NCBI GenBank assembly: GCA_002270465.1
Contig: NQOF01000010.1
Coordinates: 62,001 to 126,000 of the forward strand
DNA length: 64,000 nt
Origin: Blautia hominis
GTDB lineage: Bacteria; Bacillota; Clostridia; Lachnospirales; Lachnospiraceae
Reading direction: 5' to 3'
The translations under genes and the position numbers were made by a program. The notes below the pieces were generated by a model. The model made no database searches and was not told the origin of the DNA. It was given only the letters and a program-made list of their open reading frames with translations. Positions 16,755 through 25,884 of this stretch are shown piece by piece (the first letter of the stretch is position 1; every line of letters starts with the position of its first letter).

Positions 16755-18314
16755 ATGATAAATGTAATGGTGATTGAAGACCGTATCTTAACCTTGAATG
16801 CACTGAAAACACAGATACAGTGGGAGGCGTACGGGCTGAATCCGGTGGGCTTTTATGCTGACTGTCAGGAGGCAATGAAGAACCTGGATGAGCGAAAGCC
16901 GGATGTTATCATATCGGATATTGTGATGCCCGGAATGGACGGCCTTAGTTTTTGCGAGTATATTAACGGGCTGGGATGTAATATCAAAATTATAATCATC
17001 AGCGCATATAGTAAATTTGAATATGCTAAGAAGGGCATTCAGCTGGGCGTGTACGATTTTCTGGAGAAGCCTGTGGATTATGAATTTTTGAGCCAGCGCA
17101 TTTTACAGGCGGGCAAAGAAAAACATCATGAGGAGCAGGTGCAGCGTGTGTACGAAAACAATCACGGGATTTATCAGGAGGCTTTTTTCCGTAAGCTGCT
17201 GAAGGACAGTAAGGAAAGCAGTAAACTGGACCGGATGGAGCTGGAAGAAATACTGGAATCGGATTTGCGGAAAATGCAGTTTAACTGCATAATGATAGCT
17301 GTGGAGGCGGGGGAGAGCGGCAGGACGGGAGAGGAGATTTGTGCTGATCTTTGCAAAAACCTGTCTCAGTATTATCAGACCCAGGAATTTTGGGGGCCGT
17401 TTTTCATGGAGACTGGTGTGTACTGCATTGTGTTCGGGGAGAAGGAGAATTTTCTTGTGAGTACCCTGATTCATCTGCTGAAAAAGTATATTCGTGATAC
17501 TGCAGACAATGGGACAGGCGTGTATATGGATATTGGTGTGGGATATTGGGTGGATGATATCAGAAAGCTGCAGTATGCGGCAGACACTGCTATGCAGGCC
17601 CTGGAGTATCGTTTTGTCCTGGGCAGGAATCAGGTGTTCCACATCCATGATCATGCGGATAAAGAGTTATCAGATTATACACGGTTTGATTATTTTGAAA
17701 AAGAGCTTGCAGATAGTCTGACCTGCGGTGATTTTGGCGGAATCGACAAAGTGTGTACGGAAATTCGCAGTTATGTGGAAAACCATCGCATTAAAAGGCC
17801 GTACCTGCTGTTCTTCATCACTAATTTTTTAAGTACACAGATGTGCAGCCTTCTGCCGGAGGAGAGGGTAAAGGATCTGATAAGCCTGCAGAAACTCAAT
17901 GCTATGGTCTATGCCTCGGATATCCTGGAGTATTTTGAGAAGATCCTCATATCCTCATGCCGGGAGATACGAAATTATACGGTAAAGGACACAACGCACA
18001 CGGTCGCTAAGATCAAACAGTATATTGAAAAGAATTACAGGGAGGAAGATCTGAGCCTTGGGCAGATCGCAAAGGTCTTCTGTATGAGTCCCAATTATAT
18101 CTGCCGTATTTTTAAAGAGCAGACAGGCGGTACGCTGGTAAATTATATCAGCAGTCTTAAGATCCTCCAGGCTAAAAAGCTTCTGGTGGAAACAGACAAG
18201 AAGATCGGAGAGATCAGCAGTGAGCTGGGGTATTCCAGCCAGTATTATTTTAGCATGGGATTTAAAAAAGCAACCGGATATTCACCAAAGGAATACCGGA
18301 AAATACAGGAGTAA
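16755..18314 (+). CDS. YesN-type response regulator (REC plus AraC HTH)
   Basis: 519 residues. The receiver domain has phospho-acceptor D55 (IISDIVMPG) and FLEKPVDYEF; a long middle region is followed by an AraC-type double HTH (about 415-519: IKQYIEKNYREEDLSLGQIAKVF, LGYSSQYYFSMGFKKATGYSPKEYRK). It pairs with the YesM-type kinase at 11643 and probably activates the sugar-uptake operon in which it is encoded. Confidence 0.93.
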   Translation: MINVMVIEDRILTLNALKTQIQWEAYGLNPVGFYADCQEAMKNLDERKPDVIISDIVMPGMDGLSFCEYINGLGCNIKIIIISAYSKFEYAKKGIQLGVYDFLEKPVDYEFLSQRILQAGKEKHHEEQVQRVYENNHGIYQEAFFRKLLKDSKESSKLDRMELEEILESDLRKMQFNCIMIAVEAGESGRTGEEICADLCKNLSQYYQTQEFWGPFFMETGVYCIVFGEKENFLVSTLIHLLKKYIRDTADNGTGVYMDIGVGYWVDDIRKLQYAADTAMQALEYRFVLGRNQVFHIHDHADKELSDYTRFDYFEKELADSLTCGDFGGIDKVCTEIRSYVENHRIKRPYLLFFITNFLSTQMCSLLPEERVKDLISLQKLNAMVYASDILEYFEKILISSCREIRNYTVKDTTHTVAKIKQYIEKNYREEDLSLGQIAKVFCMSPNYICRIFKEQTGGTLVNYISSLKILQAKKLLVETDKKIGEISSELGYSSQYYFSMGFKKATGYSPKEYRKIQE

Positions 18315-18326
18315 AGGAGAAGGATC

Positions 18327-19472
18327 ATGGGCGGTAAAAAAATAAAAGTGGGTATTGTGGGACTTGTGTTCGGAGGAGCCTTTCCCACCATTTACAGAGA
18401 CCATCCCGATGTGGAGGAGGTAGTTATCTGTGATAAGAACGAAGAGCTGCTTGACAGTTTTTCACGAAAGTTTGGATTTACCAAATGCTGCAGGGATTAT
18501 CAGGAGTTATTGAACTCGGATGTGGACGCAGTCCATATACTTACCAATATACATACCCACGCAGACCTTGCAGTGCAGGCATTAAATGCAGGAAAACACT
18601 GTGCAGTGACGGTGCCTATGGCAACAACGCTGGATGAGATCAGGGATATTATCCAGGCAAAGAAGAAGAACCGGAAGAGATTTATGATGATGGAGACCAG
18701 TGTCTATACATATCAGTGCTTGTACGTGAAAGCACTGATGGAACAGGGGAAGCTGGGGAGAATCCAATATCTGAGAGGAACACATTTTCAGGATATGGAG
18801 GGATGGCCTGATTACTGGAAGGGACTTCCCCCTCTTCATTATGCCACCCACGCGGTATCGCCGCTTCTGTATCTAAGCGGACAGAGAGCTTTAAAGGTAC
18901 ATTGTTTCGGCAGCGGGACCATGAGGGAGGAGCTTGTGGAACATTATGGGAATCCTTATCCTGTGGAGACGGCTGTCTTTCAGCTGGAAGACGGGCGGAC
19001 TTCAGCGGATGTTACACGTTCCCTGTTTGAGACGGCCCATGACTATGTGGAGGGATTCAGTGTCTTTGGTGATAAAATGTCGTTTGAGTGGAATTTTGAA
19101 AATGAGGACCCCTACGTGTATGCGTTTGAGGAGGGGATGGCAGAGACAAATATCGGAAACAGAGGCAGGATGATAAGCAGGCAGGCAGTACACTGTCCAA
19201 ACAGAGAAGAACTTCTGCCGGAAGAGATCAGAAAGTATACCACGGAGTTTGCTATCCTGGATCCGGATAACCCTGAAATGTATATGAAACAAGGGGGAGG
19301 GCACCATGGCTCCCATCCGCATCTGGTGAATGAATTTGTACGGAGTATTGTGGAGGAGCGGGAACCTCTGATCGACGTATATACGGCAGCCAACTGGACG
19401 GCAGCGGGGATCTGTGGGCATCTGTCAGCCATGAAACAAGGTGAGGGAGTTGAAATTCCGGATTTCAGATGA
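18327..19472 (+). CDS. Gfo/Idh/MocA-family protein without the EKP motif
   Basis: 381 residues: N-terminal Rossmann fold (VGIVGLVFGGAFPTI) and C-terminal GFO_IDH_MocA-like sheet. Family enzymes oxidise or epimerise sugars and inositols using NAD(P), with a catalytic lysine in the EKP motif after strand five. Here that position reads KHCAVTVPMATT, so the lysine is replaced. A late motif GGGHHGSHPHLVNEFVRS is retained. As the last gene of the sugar operon it may process the imported sugar, or bind it without redox chemistry (inference). Confidence 0.85.
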   Translation: MGGKKIKVGIVGLVFGGAFPTIYRDHPDVEEVVICDKNEELLDSFSRKFGFTKCCRDYQELLNSDVDAVHILTNIHTHADLAVQALNAGKHCAVTVPMATTLDEIRDIIQAKKKNRKRFMMMETSVYTYQCLYVKALMEQGKLGRIQYLRGTHFQDMEGWPDYWKGLPPLHYATHAVSPLLYLSGQRALKVHCFGSGTMREELVEHYGNPYPVETAVFQLEDGRTSADVTRSLFETAHDYVEGFSVFGDKMSFEWNFENEDPYVYAFEEGMAETNIGNRGRMISRQAVHCPNREELLPEEIRKYTTEFAILDPDNPEMYMKQGGGHHGSHPHLVNEFVRSIVEEREPLIDVYTAANWTAAGICGHLSAMKQGEGVEIPDFR

Positions 19473-19712
19473 AAGCGATCCGCCATGCCGCAGCTTTGGC
19501 AGAATAACACAAGCCGCGCGCAGGAAGAGACAGCAATCAGTGGCTTTGTCAACTATATAAAAATATTTCCCGTCTGTTGTATATGCCTCTGGCCGGATAT
19601 GTCTTTTGCAGGCCGGGGCAGATAAATTTGTTTCCCATAAAAATATGACATACCGTGTCATGTTTTATATGTTATACTGGCATTAGTTCAGAAAGGAAAA
19701 GGGAAAATTTAT
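19473..19712. other. Intergenic region before the GNAT-YoaP gene
   Basis: No ORF of note. TATACT at 19674-19679 upstream of 19713 is a plausible -10 for the following gene. I see no clear terminator. Confidence 0.35.
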
Positions 19713-20459
19713 ATGGATATTATTACACTGACAAAGGAAAACCTGGAAAAGGAGCATATCTGCTGTGCGATCTCCAACAATAAGGACTGTCAGGTGGCGG
19801 CAAAGAAGGAATGGATCTCCCGGCAGCTGGATGCTGGTCTGATGTTCAAAAAATGTGATGTGCGGGGGAAATGTTTTATTGAATACATTCCTGCGGAGAA
19901 CGCGTGGGCGCCGGTTTTAGCGGAGGGTTATATGTACATTGACTGTCTGTGGGTATCAGGGAAATTTAAAGGACTTGGGTATTCTAATCTCCTTTTGGAC
20001 GAATGCATCAGGGACAGCAAGGCAAAAGGAAAAAAGGGACTGGCAGTCCTCTCCTCCCCTAAAAAAATGCCATACTTGTCTGATCCCGGCTATCTCCGTT
20101 ATAAAGGATTTATCACTGCAGATACGGCTAAGCCGCATTATGAGCTGCTTTATCTGCCTTTTGAGGAGAATGCGGAAAAGCCACAGTTCAGGGAACAGGC
20201 AAAATCCCCGCACATAGAGCAGGAGGGATTTGTTCTATATTATACGCATCAATGTCCTTTTACCGCAAAATACGTTCCGCTCATTGAGAATTTGGCAAAA
20301 AACAAAGGGGTGCCCTTCCGGGCCATACGTTTTGAGACGAAAGAACAGGCACAAAATGCCCCGGCACCTTTTACGTCATACAGCCTTTTTTATAATGGGG
20401 CTTTTTTGACAAATGAAATCTTATCTGAAAAGAAATTTGAAAAGATTCTTGCAGAGTAA
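19713..20459 (+). CDS. GNAT N-acetyltransferase with C-terminal YoaP domain
   Basis: 248 residues. The first 145 form a GNAT fold (YIDCLWVSGKFKGLGYSNLLLDECI is the acetyl-CoA segment; LSDPGYLRYKGF lies at the usual C-terminal strand). The last 85 resemble the YoaP domain, a thioredoxin-like module with YYTHQCPFTAKYVPLIENLAK. B. subtilis YoaP has the same arrangement. The substrate is not known. AAAGGAAAAGGG precedes the ATG. Confidence 0.82.
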   Translation: MDIITLTKENLEKEHICCAISNNKDCQVAAKKEWISRQLDAGLMFKKCDVRGKCFIEYIPAENAWAPVLAEGYMYIDCLWVSGKFKGLGYSNLLLDECIRDSKAKGKKGLAVLSSPKKMPYLSDPGYLRYKGFITADTAKPHYELLYLPFEENAEKPQFREQAKSPHIEQEGFVLYYTHQCPFTAKYVPLIENLAKNKGVPFRAIRFETKEQAQNAPAPFTSYSLFYNGAFLTNEILSEKKFEKILAE

Positions 20460-20568
20460 CGACTCCTCCGGTCATCGTATTTATTTCGCTGACCGTGAGA
20501 ACAAGTCCAACAGCCAAGCATAATCCCATTGCCCAGGCAATCGTCAATTCTAATAGTCAGTTCAAGGG

Positions 20569-20597
20569 CCGCTGCCGGAGTTTAAGGCAGCGGTTTG
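20569..20597 (+). terminator. Probable terminator after the GNAT gene
   Basis: CCGCTGCC (20569-20576) pairs with GGCAGCGG (20586-20593), followed by a weak TTTGT tail. Confidence 0.55.
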
Positions 20598-20633
20598 TGA
20601 ATCTATAAGCCTGTATTTCAGGTATCAGAAAAT

Positions 20634-20688
20634 TTTACATAGATTTTACAAAACCCCAATAAAAGATTTTACATACCTCCCCTACAAT
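20634..20688 (+). promoter_or_regulatory. Pho-box-like repeats and promoter of the phosphate module
   Basis: TTTACA occurs at 20634, 20645 and 20668, the first two exactly 11 bp apart and the third 23 bp further. This is close to the TT(A/T/C)ACA repeat pattern with 5-bp spacers bound by Firmicutes PhoP. A TACAAT at 20683 is the likely -10, with no good -35, as expected of an activated promoter. The downstream genes are a Na/Pi transporter and a PhoP/PhoR-like pair. Confidence 0.6.
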
Positions 20689-20714
20689 AAGGACAGAATA
20701 AAAGGTAATAAGCT

Positions 20715-20774
20715 GTTACTGCTCACTGCCACGATCCCTAGGAGCGTGTTGCTGAGAACGGAGTGAACCGTAAC
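20715..20774 (+). repeat. 60-bp inverted-repeat element in the nptA leader
   Basis: GTTACTGCTCAC at the left and GTGAACCGTAAC at the right are inverted copies (10 of 12) and resemble the ends of family B. Inside, CACG-TCC pairs with GGA-CGTG. The bases on either side show no target duplication, so it may be an old family B remnant or a leader hairpin. Confidence 0.5.
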
Positions 20775-20812
20775 CAAGTTTGCCTTGCTACAAAAGGAAA
20801 AGGAGAAAAAGT

Positions 20813-22582
20813 ATGGATTTCTTTAGTATTTTGACCTTAGTCGGTGGTCTGGCTTTGTTTTTATACGGAATGAATGTCATGGGCGACGGTCTGGCCAAGG
20901 TATCAGGCGGCAAGATGGAGAGGATTCTGGAAACACTGACCTCAAATCCCTTAAAAGCCGTGGGACTGGGAGCCGCTGTCACTGCGGTCATTCAGTCTTC
21001 ATCAGCAACCACAGTCATGGTTGTAGGTTTCGTTAACTCCGGCATCATGAAGCTCTCTCAGGCAGTGGGTGTTATCATGGGGGCCAATATCGGTACAACA
21101 ATTACATCCTGGATCCTGAGTCTTTCCGGAATTCAGAGTGATAACTTCTTTATACAGCTTTTCAAACCATCCACATTTTCACCCGTCCTGGCTATTGTGG
21201 GTGTCGCTTTCCTTATGTTTGCCAAAAGTGAGAAGAAAAAAGACATTGGCATGATATTTATTGGATTTGCGGTGCTTATGTTTGGTATGGAGAGTATGAG
21301 CAGCGCTGTGAAGCCGCTGGCGGACGTTCCGGAATTCACCGGTATTCTGACACAGTTTTCCAACCCCATCCTGGGCATGATCGCAGGTACGGTCCTCACA
21401 GCAGTTATCCAGAGTTCTTCCGCGTCTGTGGGTATTCTGCAGGCACTCTGTGTGACAGGGGCGGTGAGCTTTGATGTTGCCATCCCCATTATTATGGGAC
21501 AGAATATCGGTACTTGTGTGACCGCGCTTCTCTCCGCTGTGGGAGCTAATAAGAATGCAAAACGTGCGGCTATGGTACATCTGTACTTTAACGTGATCGG
21601 TACGGTTACATTCATGATCCTTTTCTATGCACTTAACTCCTTTATCCATTTTGGATTTATGGGACATGCGGCAAATGCGGCAGGTATTGCCATCGTGCAT
21701 ACCACATTCAATGTTTTTGCGACTTTGGTCCTGCTGCCATTCTCCAGAGGCCTGGAAAAGCTTGCCACCCTTACGATCCGGGACAAAGAGGAGGAGGCAA
21801 AAACATCCCCACAGGATATTCAGACACAGCTTTTAGATGTGCGTTTTCTTGATAAACCGGCGTTCGCCATGGAGCAGAGCCGCCACGTGGTGGATAGTAT
21901 GGCAAGAGATGCACAGGAGTCTCTGCGCAAAGCCCTGTCTCTGATTGATAATTACGATGAGAAAGGGGCGGAGGATGTGGTCAGCTTGGAAGATCATGTG
22001 GACCGCTATGAGGATGCGCTGGGAACGTATCTGGTGAAATTAAGCCAGAAAGATCTGAATCAGAAGGACAGCCATGACTTGTCCATTATGCTCCACTGCA
22101 TCGGTGATTTTGAGCGTATATCTGACCATGCGGTAAATATTATGCAGTCAGCAAAAGAAATGTATGCAAAAAACATGAAATTTTCAGATAAGGCAATACA
22201 GGAACTGCACGTGATAGCCAAGGCTGTTGAGGACATCTTTGATTCTGCCTACAAAGTATTCGCAGGGCAGGACCAGGAGCTGGCAAAAAGTGTGGAACCT
22301 CTTGAACAGGTAATAGATGAGCTGAATATGGAGCTGAAGGCCCGTCATATCCGCAGGCTCAGGGAAGGCAAATGCACCATTGAACAGGGCTTTGTCCTTT
22401 CTGATATCACAACCAGTCTGGAGAGGATCGCAGACCACTGTTCCAACATTGCAGTCTGTATCACCCAGGTTCCGGATGATGCGTTTGATACCCACAGTTA
22501 TCTGGAGCATATGAAGCGTGAGGATAACTCCGAGTTCCAGCGGGTAATGGAACTTTCCCGCAGTCATTATCAGCTTCCATAA
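20813..22582 (+). CDS. nptA: Na+/phosphate cotransporter with PhoU-like C-terminus
   Basis: 589 residues from the ATG at 20813 (AAAGGAG six bases upstream). Two Na_Pi_cotrans repeats carry the hallmark QSSSAT and QSSSAS motifs (residues about 60 and 205), each followed by GANIGTT/GQNIGTC. From about residue 350 a PhoU-type helical domain covers HVVDSMARDAQESLRKAL and ERISDHAVNI. It imports phosphate and may signal through the PhoU part. It is followed at 73 bp by a PhoP-like regulator and preceded by Pho-box-like repeats. Confidence 0.93.
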   Translation: MDFFSILTLVGGLALFLYGMNVMGDGLAKVSGGKMERILETLTSNPLKAVGLGAAVTAVIQSSSATTVMVVGFVNSGIMKLSQAVGVIMGANIGTTITSWILSLSGIQSDNFFIQLFKPSTFSPVLAIVGVAFLMFAKSEKKKDIGMIFIGFAVLMFGMESMSSAVKPLADVPEFTGILTQFSNPILGMIAGTVLTAVIQSSSASVGILQALCVTGAVSFDVAIPIIMGQNIGTCVTALLSAVGANKNAKRAAMVHLYFNVIGTVTFMILFYALNSFIHFGFMGHAANAAGIAIVHTTFNVFATLVLLPFSRGLEKLATLTIRDKEEEAKTSPQDIQTQLLDVRFLDKPAFAMEQSRHVVDSMARDAQESLRKALSLIDNYDEKGAEDVVSLEDHVDRYEDALGTYLVKLSQKDLNQKDSHDLSIMLHCIGDFERISDHAVNIMQSAKEMYAKNMKFSDKAIQELHVIAKAVEDIFDSAYKVFAGQDQELAKSVEPLEQVIDELNMELKARHIRRLREGKCTIEQGFVLSDITTSLERIADHCSNIAVCITQVPDDAFDTHSYLEHMKREDNSEFQRVMELSRSHYQLP

Positions 22583-22654
22583 ATTTTTCTTGTGCGCTCC
22601 CTGAAAAATGCGTATACTGTCTATAGGATAGGATGGCAGAAGAAGGGAGCGCAT

Positions 22655-23329
22655 ATGATTTATTGTGTGGAGGATGAAAGAAATATTCGGGAACTTCTTG
22701 TATATACATTGGGCACTACCGGATTTCAGGCAAAGGGATTAAGTGATGGAAAAGAATTGTTTGCAGCACTGGAGGGTGAGATACCGGAGCTGATACTTCT
22801 GGATATTATGCTGCCCGGTGACGACGGGTATGCGATTCTGGAAAAATTGAAAAAAGAGCACAAAACCAGAGACATCCCTGTTATTATGGTAACTGCCAAG
22901 GAGGCGGAATACGATAAGGTGAGAGGGCTGGACGGCGGGGCGGATGACTATATTACCAAACCTTTTGGTATGATGGAATTTATTTCCCGGGTCAGGGCAG
23001 TGCTCCGCAGAAGTAAAAAGCAGTATCAGGACAAAATCCTGCGCTGTGAAGATCTCTCCGTAAATGTGGACAGGCATGAAGTGCTGGATGGGCAGCGGAG
23101 AGTGGAACTGACACTGAAAGAATTTGAAATGCTCCGCTATCTGATGGAGAATCAGGGGATCGTGCTGAGCCGTGACCGACTGCTGGAACATATCTGGGGA
23201 TATGACTTTGACGGTGAGACAAGGACAGTGGATGTACATATCCGGACACTGCGGCAGAAGCTGGGAGACTGCGGAAACCTGATTGAGACCATCCGGGGAG
23301 TGGGCTATCGGATTGGAGATGGAAGATGA
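22655..23329 (+). CDS. OmpR/PhoB-family response regulator (PhoP-like)
   Basis: 224 residues from the ATG at 22655 (AGAAGGGAG upstream); an earlier in-frame ATG at 22592 would add 21 unrelated residues. The receiver domain has D50 in LILLDIMLPG and ITKPFG; the C-terminus is a winged helix (LTLKEFEMLRYLMENQGIVLSRDRLLEHIWGYDF, DVHIRTLRQKLG). With the overlapping kinase gene and the upstream phosphate transporter it is most likely a phosphate-starvation regulator. Confidence 0.93.
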   Translation: MIYCVEDERNIRELLVYTLGTTGFQAKGLSDGKELFAALEGEIPELILLDIMLPGDDGYAILEKLKKEHKTRDIPVIMVTAKEAEYDKVRGLDGGADDYITKPFGMMEFISRVRAVLRRSKKQYQDKILRCEDLSVNVDRHEVLDGQRRVELTLKEFEMLRYLMENQGIVLSRDRLLEHIWGYDFDGETRTVDVHIRTLRQKLGDCGNLIETIRGVGYRIGDGR

Positions 23330-24654
23330 AACAACGTATACTGAACCACGTAGGGATCATGGTGGTTCTTTCCGTGATACTGACCTTTTTCGCGGCCAGT
23401 GCTGTTATGTACGGGAAATACAATCATTATATGAAGCAGGATGTCAGGAATGAAGTCCAGTACATCCGCTACGCGGTGGAGAATACGGGGGAGGAGTATC
23501 TGAACAAAACCACAGGTGATCTGACTACAAGCCGTATTACTCTGGCAAGGCCTGACGGGACGATCCTTTATGATTCAGAAAAAGATGCCTCTGATCTGGA
23601 GAACCATAAGGACAGACCCGAGATCATCCAGGCATTGGAAAAGGGGACCGGGGAAGTGGTACGGTTTTCCCAGACGCTGTCAAAGCAGACCTTTTATTAT
23701 GCAGTCAAATTAAATGACGGAAATATTCTGCGGGTAGCGAAGACAACAGACAGTGTTTTGTCTACCATGATGTCAAGCTTTACGCTTTTGGGGCTTTTGC
23801 TGATCGCGATTCTGGCGCTGGCTTTTTTTGTAGTCGAGAAGCAGACCAGAAGGCTGATCGCGCCCATCAATGAATTGGATCTGGAGCATCCGCTGGAGAA
23901 TGTGGCGTATGAGGAACTGCGGCCTCTTTTGAATCGGGTGGATGAGCAGAATGTGCAGATTGCCAAGCAGGTAGAGGAACTGAAACAGGCGGAGTTGGTG
24001 CGAAAGGAATTTTCGGCAAATGTCTCCCATGAATTGAAGACCCCGCTCATGTCCATTTCAGGTTATGCGGAGATCATGCGTGACGGGCTGGTACAGCCTC
24101 AGGATGTGCCGGAATTTGCAGGCAGGATTTACGATGAGGCAAGCAGGCTTACCAGTCTTGTGCAGGACATTATTGAAATCTCAAAGCTGGATGAGAGCAG
24201 GAATATGCCTTTGGAAGAGGTGGATCTGTATGAAATGACCCAGGATATCTGCCAGACCCTTATGCTCCCTGCCAAAAAGAAACGAGTGACGGTTCTGATG
24301 GAAGGAAAGAGCGTGACGATCCAGGGGGTAAGGCACGTTTTATATGAAATGCTGTATAACCTTGTGGATAACGCCATTAAATATAATAAAGAAGGTGGAT
24401 ACGTGAAGGTTCTGCTCGCCCGGGAAAAAGACGGGGTGCGGTGGAGTGTGGAGGATAACGGGATCGGCATAGCAAAAGAGGAGCAGGAGCGAATCTTTGA
24501 GCGGTTTTACCGTGTGGACAAGAGCCATTCCAGAAAGACCGGGGGAACAGGGCTGGGGCTTTCCATCGTGAAGCATGGAGCCGCGCTGCATCACGCCAAG
24601 ATCGTGCTGAACAGTGAGCCTGGGAAGGGCAGTAAGATAGTATTGAGATTTTAG
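23326..24654 (+). CDS. PhoR-like sensor histidine kinase
   Basis: 442 residues: TM1 (about 8-28), an extracellular sensor, TM2 (about 150-170), then HisKA with the phospho-acceptor in EFSANVSHELKTPLMSISGYAEIM and HATPase_c (NLVDNAIKYN, VEDNGIGIAKEEQERIFERFYR, GTGLGLSIVKHG). It overlaps the regulator gene by 4 bp (ATGA). Partner of the PhoP-like protein. Confidence 0.93.
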   Translation: MKQRILNHVGIMVVLSVILTFFAASAVMYGKYNHYMKQDVRNEVQYIRYAVENTGEEYLNKTTGDLTTSRITLARPDGTILYDSEKDASDLENHKDRPEIIQALEKGTGEVVRFSQTLSKQTFYYAVKLNDGNILRVAKTTDSVLSTMMSSFTLLGLLLIAILALAFFVVEKQTRRLIAPINELDLEHPLENVAYEELRPLLNRVDEQNVQIAKQVEELKQAELVRKEFSANVSHELKTPLMSISGYAEIMRDGLVQPQDVPEFAGRIYDEASRLTSLVQDIIEISKLDESRNMPLEEVDLYEMTQDICQTLMLPAKKKRVTVLMEGKSVTIQGVRHVLYEMLYNLVDNAIKYNKEGGYVKVLLAREKDGVRWSVEDNGIGIAKEEQERIFERFYRVDKSHSRKTGGTGLGLSIVKHGAALHHAKIVLNSEPGKGSKIVLRF

Positions 24655-24667
24655 CGGCTGTAAAAGA

Positions 24668-24705
24668 TTGAGGAGACCGTCTGTATTGGCGGGCTCCTCA
24701 ATTTT
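24668..24705 (+). terminator. Terminator of the phosphate module
   Basis: TTGAGGAG (24668-24675) pairs with CTCCTCAA (24694-24701), followed by TTTTG. Confidence 0.75.
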
Positions 24706-24749
24706 GTTTGTGCGCAGTATTATTTGGTTTTCAGCGCAGTATTATTTAG

Positions 24750-24924
24750 GTTACTGTTCACTGGCCACTGTACCGGGAGGCGTTTTCCCAAAGGGATGCT
24801 GCGCGATGCGAAGCAAAATCCCGAGTTAGCCAGCGCGATATGGGGCAGAATGCTCCATATCTGTGCATCGCGAAGCGCGTTACTGTGCAAAGAGCTACGT
24901 TTTTAGTATACTGTGAACAGTAAC
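24750..24924 (+). mobile_element. Family B MITE-like element, copy B1
   Basis: 175 bp bounded by GTTACTGTTCAC and its perfect inverted copy GTGAACAGTAAC. The flanking octamers match at 6 of 8. An internal hairpin at 24838-24860 (ATATGGGGCA/TGCTCCATAT) sits at the place where copy B2 has a different hairpin. Segments GCAAAATCCCGAGTT and GTGCATCGCGAAGCG are shared with B2. It abuts the stop codon of the DUF4097 gene. Confidence 0.75.
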
Positions 24925-25878
24925 TCATTTTGTTTTGCTCAGTTTGATGCTGCCGCTTACCGTATCGATCCGGAAGTGGCTTTTGCCGGACTCGTAGGTG
25001 CGGTGGGAGTCAGAACCGGTAGTCGGGAAGTCGCTCTCCAGGTCACCGCTTACGGTGTCATATTCCAATGTAAAACCGGAATTGTCGGGGATGTTCAGGG
25101 TTACGCTTCCGCTGGTGGTGTCTGCCTGGATATTTTCAGGGCAGGCAGCAGAGGTGATCTGTAAATCTCCCGATACACTGTCGTGCTGCACAGCAGTCAG
25201 AGAACCATCCAGGATAACGTCGCCGCTGGTAGTATTGGTAACCGCATTTTCGCTGACGATCAGATTTGTGGAAATCAGGGAGCCGCTGGTGGTGTCCGCG
25301 GAAAGGGTGTCGGACTCCACATTTTTAAGACTGATATCTCCGGACACATTATCCAGGGACAGTTTTTTTGTTTTCAAGTTATCCAGGCTGATATCTGAGG
25401 AGACACCATCCACAAGAATTTCCTGGAAGGAGTCCGCATATTTCCTGGGAATCTGGATCTCCAGCTTTTTTGAAAGGCCGTTGGCAAAAGCGGTTATGAT
25501 ATTTTTGGTGGCACCGCGGTATTCAATAAGAAGCGTGTCATCCTTCAGGTAATAGTGCAGTTGTTCTTTGGTGTTTAATTTCCGTGAAGATGTTTCTTTG
25601 ACAATGACCTGATCGGTATCTGCGGCAGATAAAGTGACGCTGCCGTCTAACCAGTTTACTCTTATGTTCTTTATTTTATCCGCAGGAAGTTCGGCGGGCC
25701 CGGCCGTGTACTTGCCGCTTTCCGCGTAGGTCCAGCCTCCGGAAGAGGTGTGATTGCCAAAAGGAAACAGGGTGACACTCCAGTTGCCTAAAATACCCAT
25801 GATAAGTACAACTGTCAGGATAACAGCCACAATAGACCAGGAAACTATGCGTATAACAGCAGATGTTTTTCTATTCAT
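24925..25878 (-). CDS. Membrane-anchored DUF4097 (beta-helix adhesin-like) protein
   Basis: 317 residues: one N-terminal transmembrane helix (about 12-33) and an extracytoplasmic region built from about eight short repeats of the type VSGDI/TSGSV, each one turn of a right-handed beta structure, as in DUF4097 proteins. It is the third gene of a PadR-HAAS-DUF4097 operon, a common arrangement in Firmicutes thought to respond to the cell envelope; the exact role is unknown. It ends directly at element B1. Confidence 0.85.
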   Translation of the reverse strand: MNRKTSAVIRIVSWSIVAVILTVVLIMGILGNWSVTLFPFGNHTSSGGWTYAESGKYTAGPAELPADKIKNIRVNWLDGSVTLSAADTDQVIVKETSSRKLNTKEQLHYYLKDDTLLIEYRGATKNIITAFANGLSKKLEIQIPRKYADSFQEILVDGVSSDISLDNLKTKKLSLDNVSGDISLKNVESDTLSADTTSGSLISTNLIVSENAVTNTTSGDVILDGSLTAVQHDSVSGDLQITSAACPENIQADTTSGSVTLNIPDNSGFTLEYDTVSGDLESDFPTTGSDSHRTYESGKSHFRIDTVSGSIKLSKTK

Positions 25879-25884
25879 GGTTAC

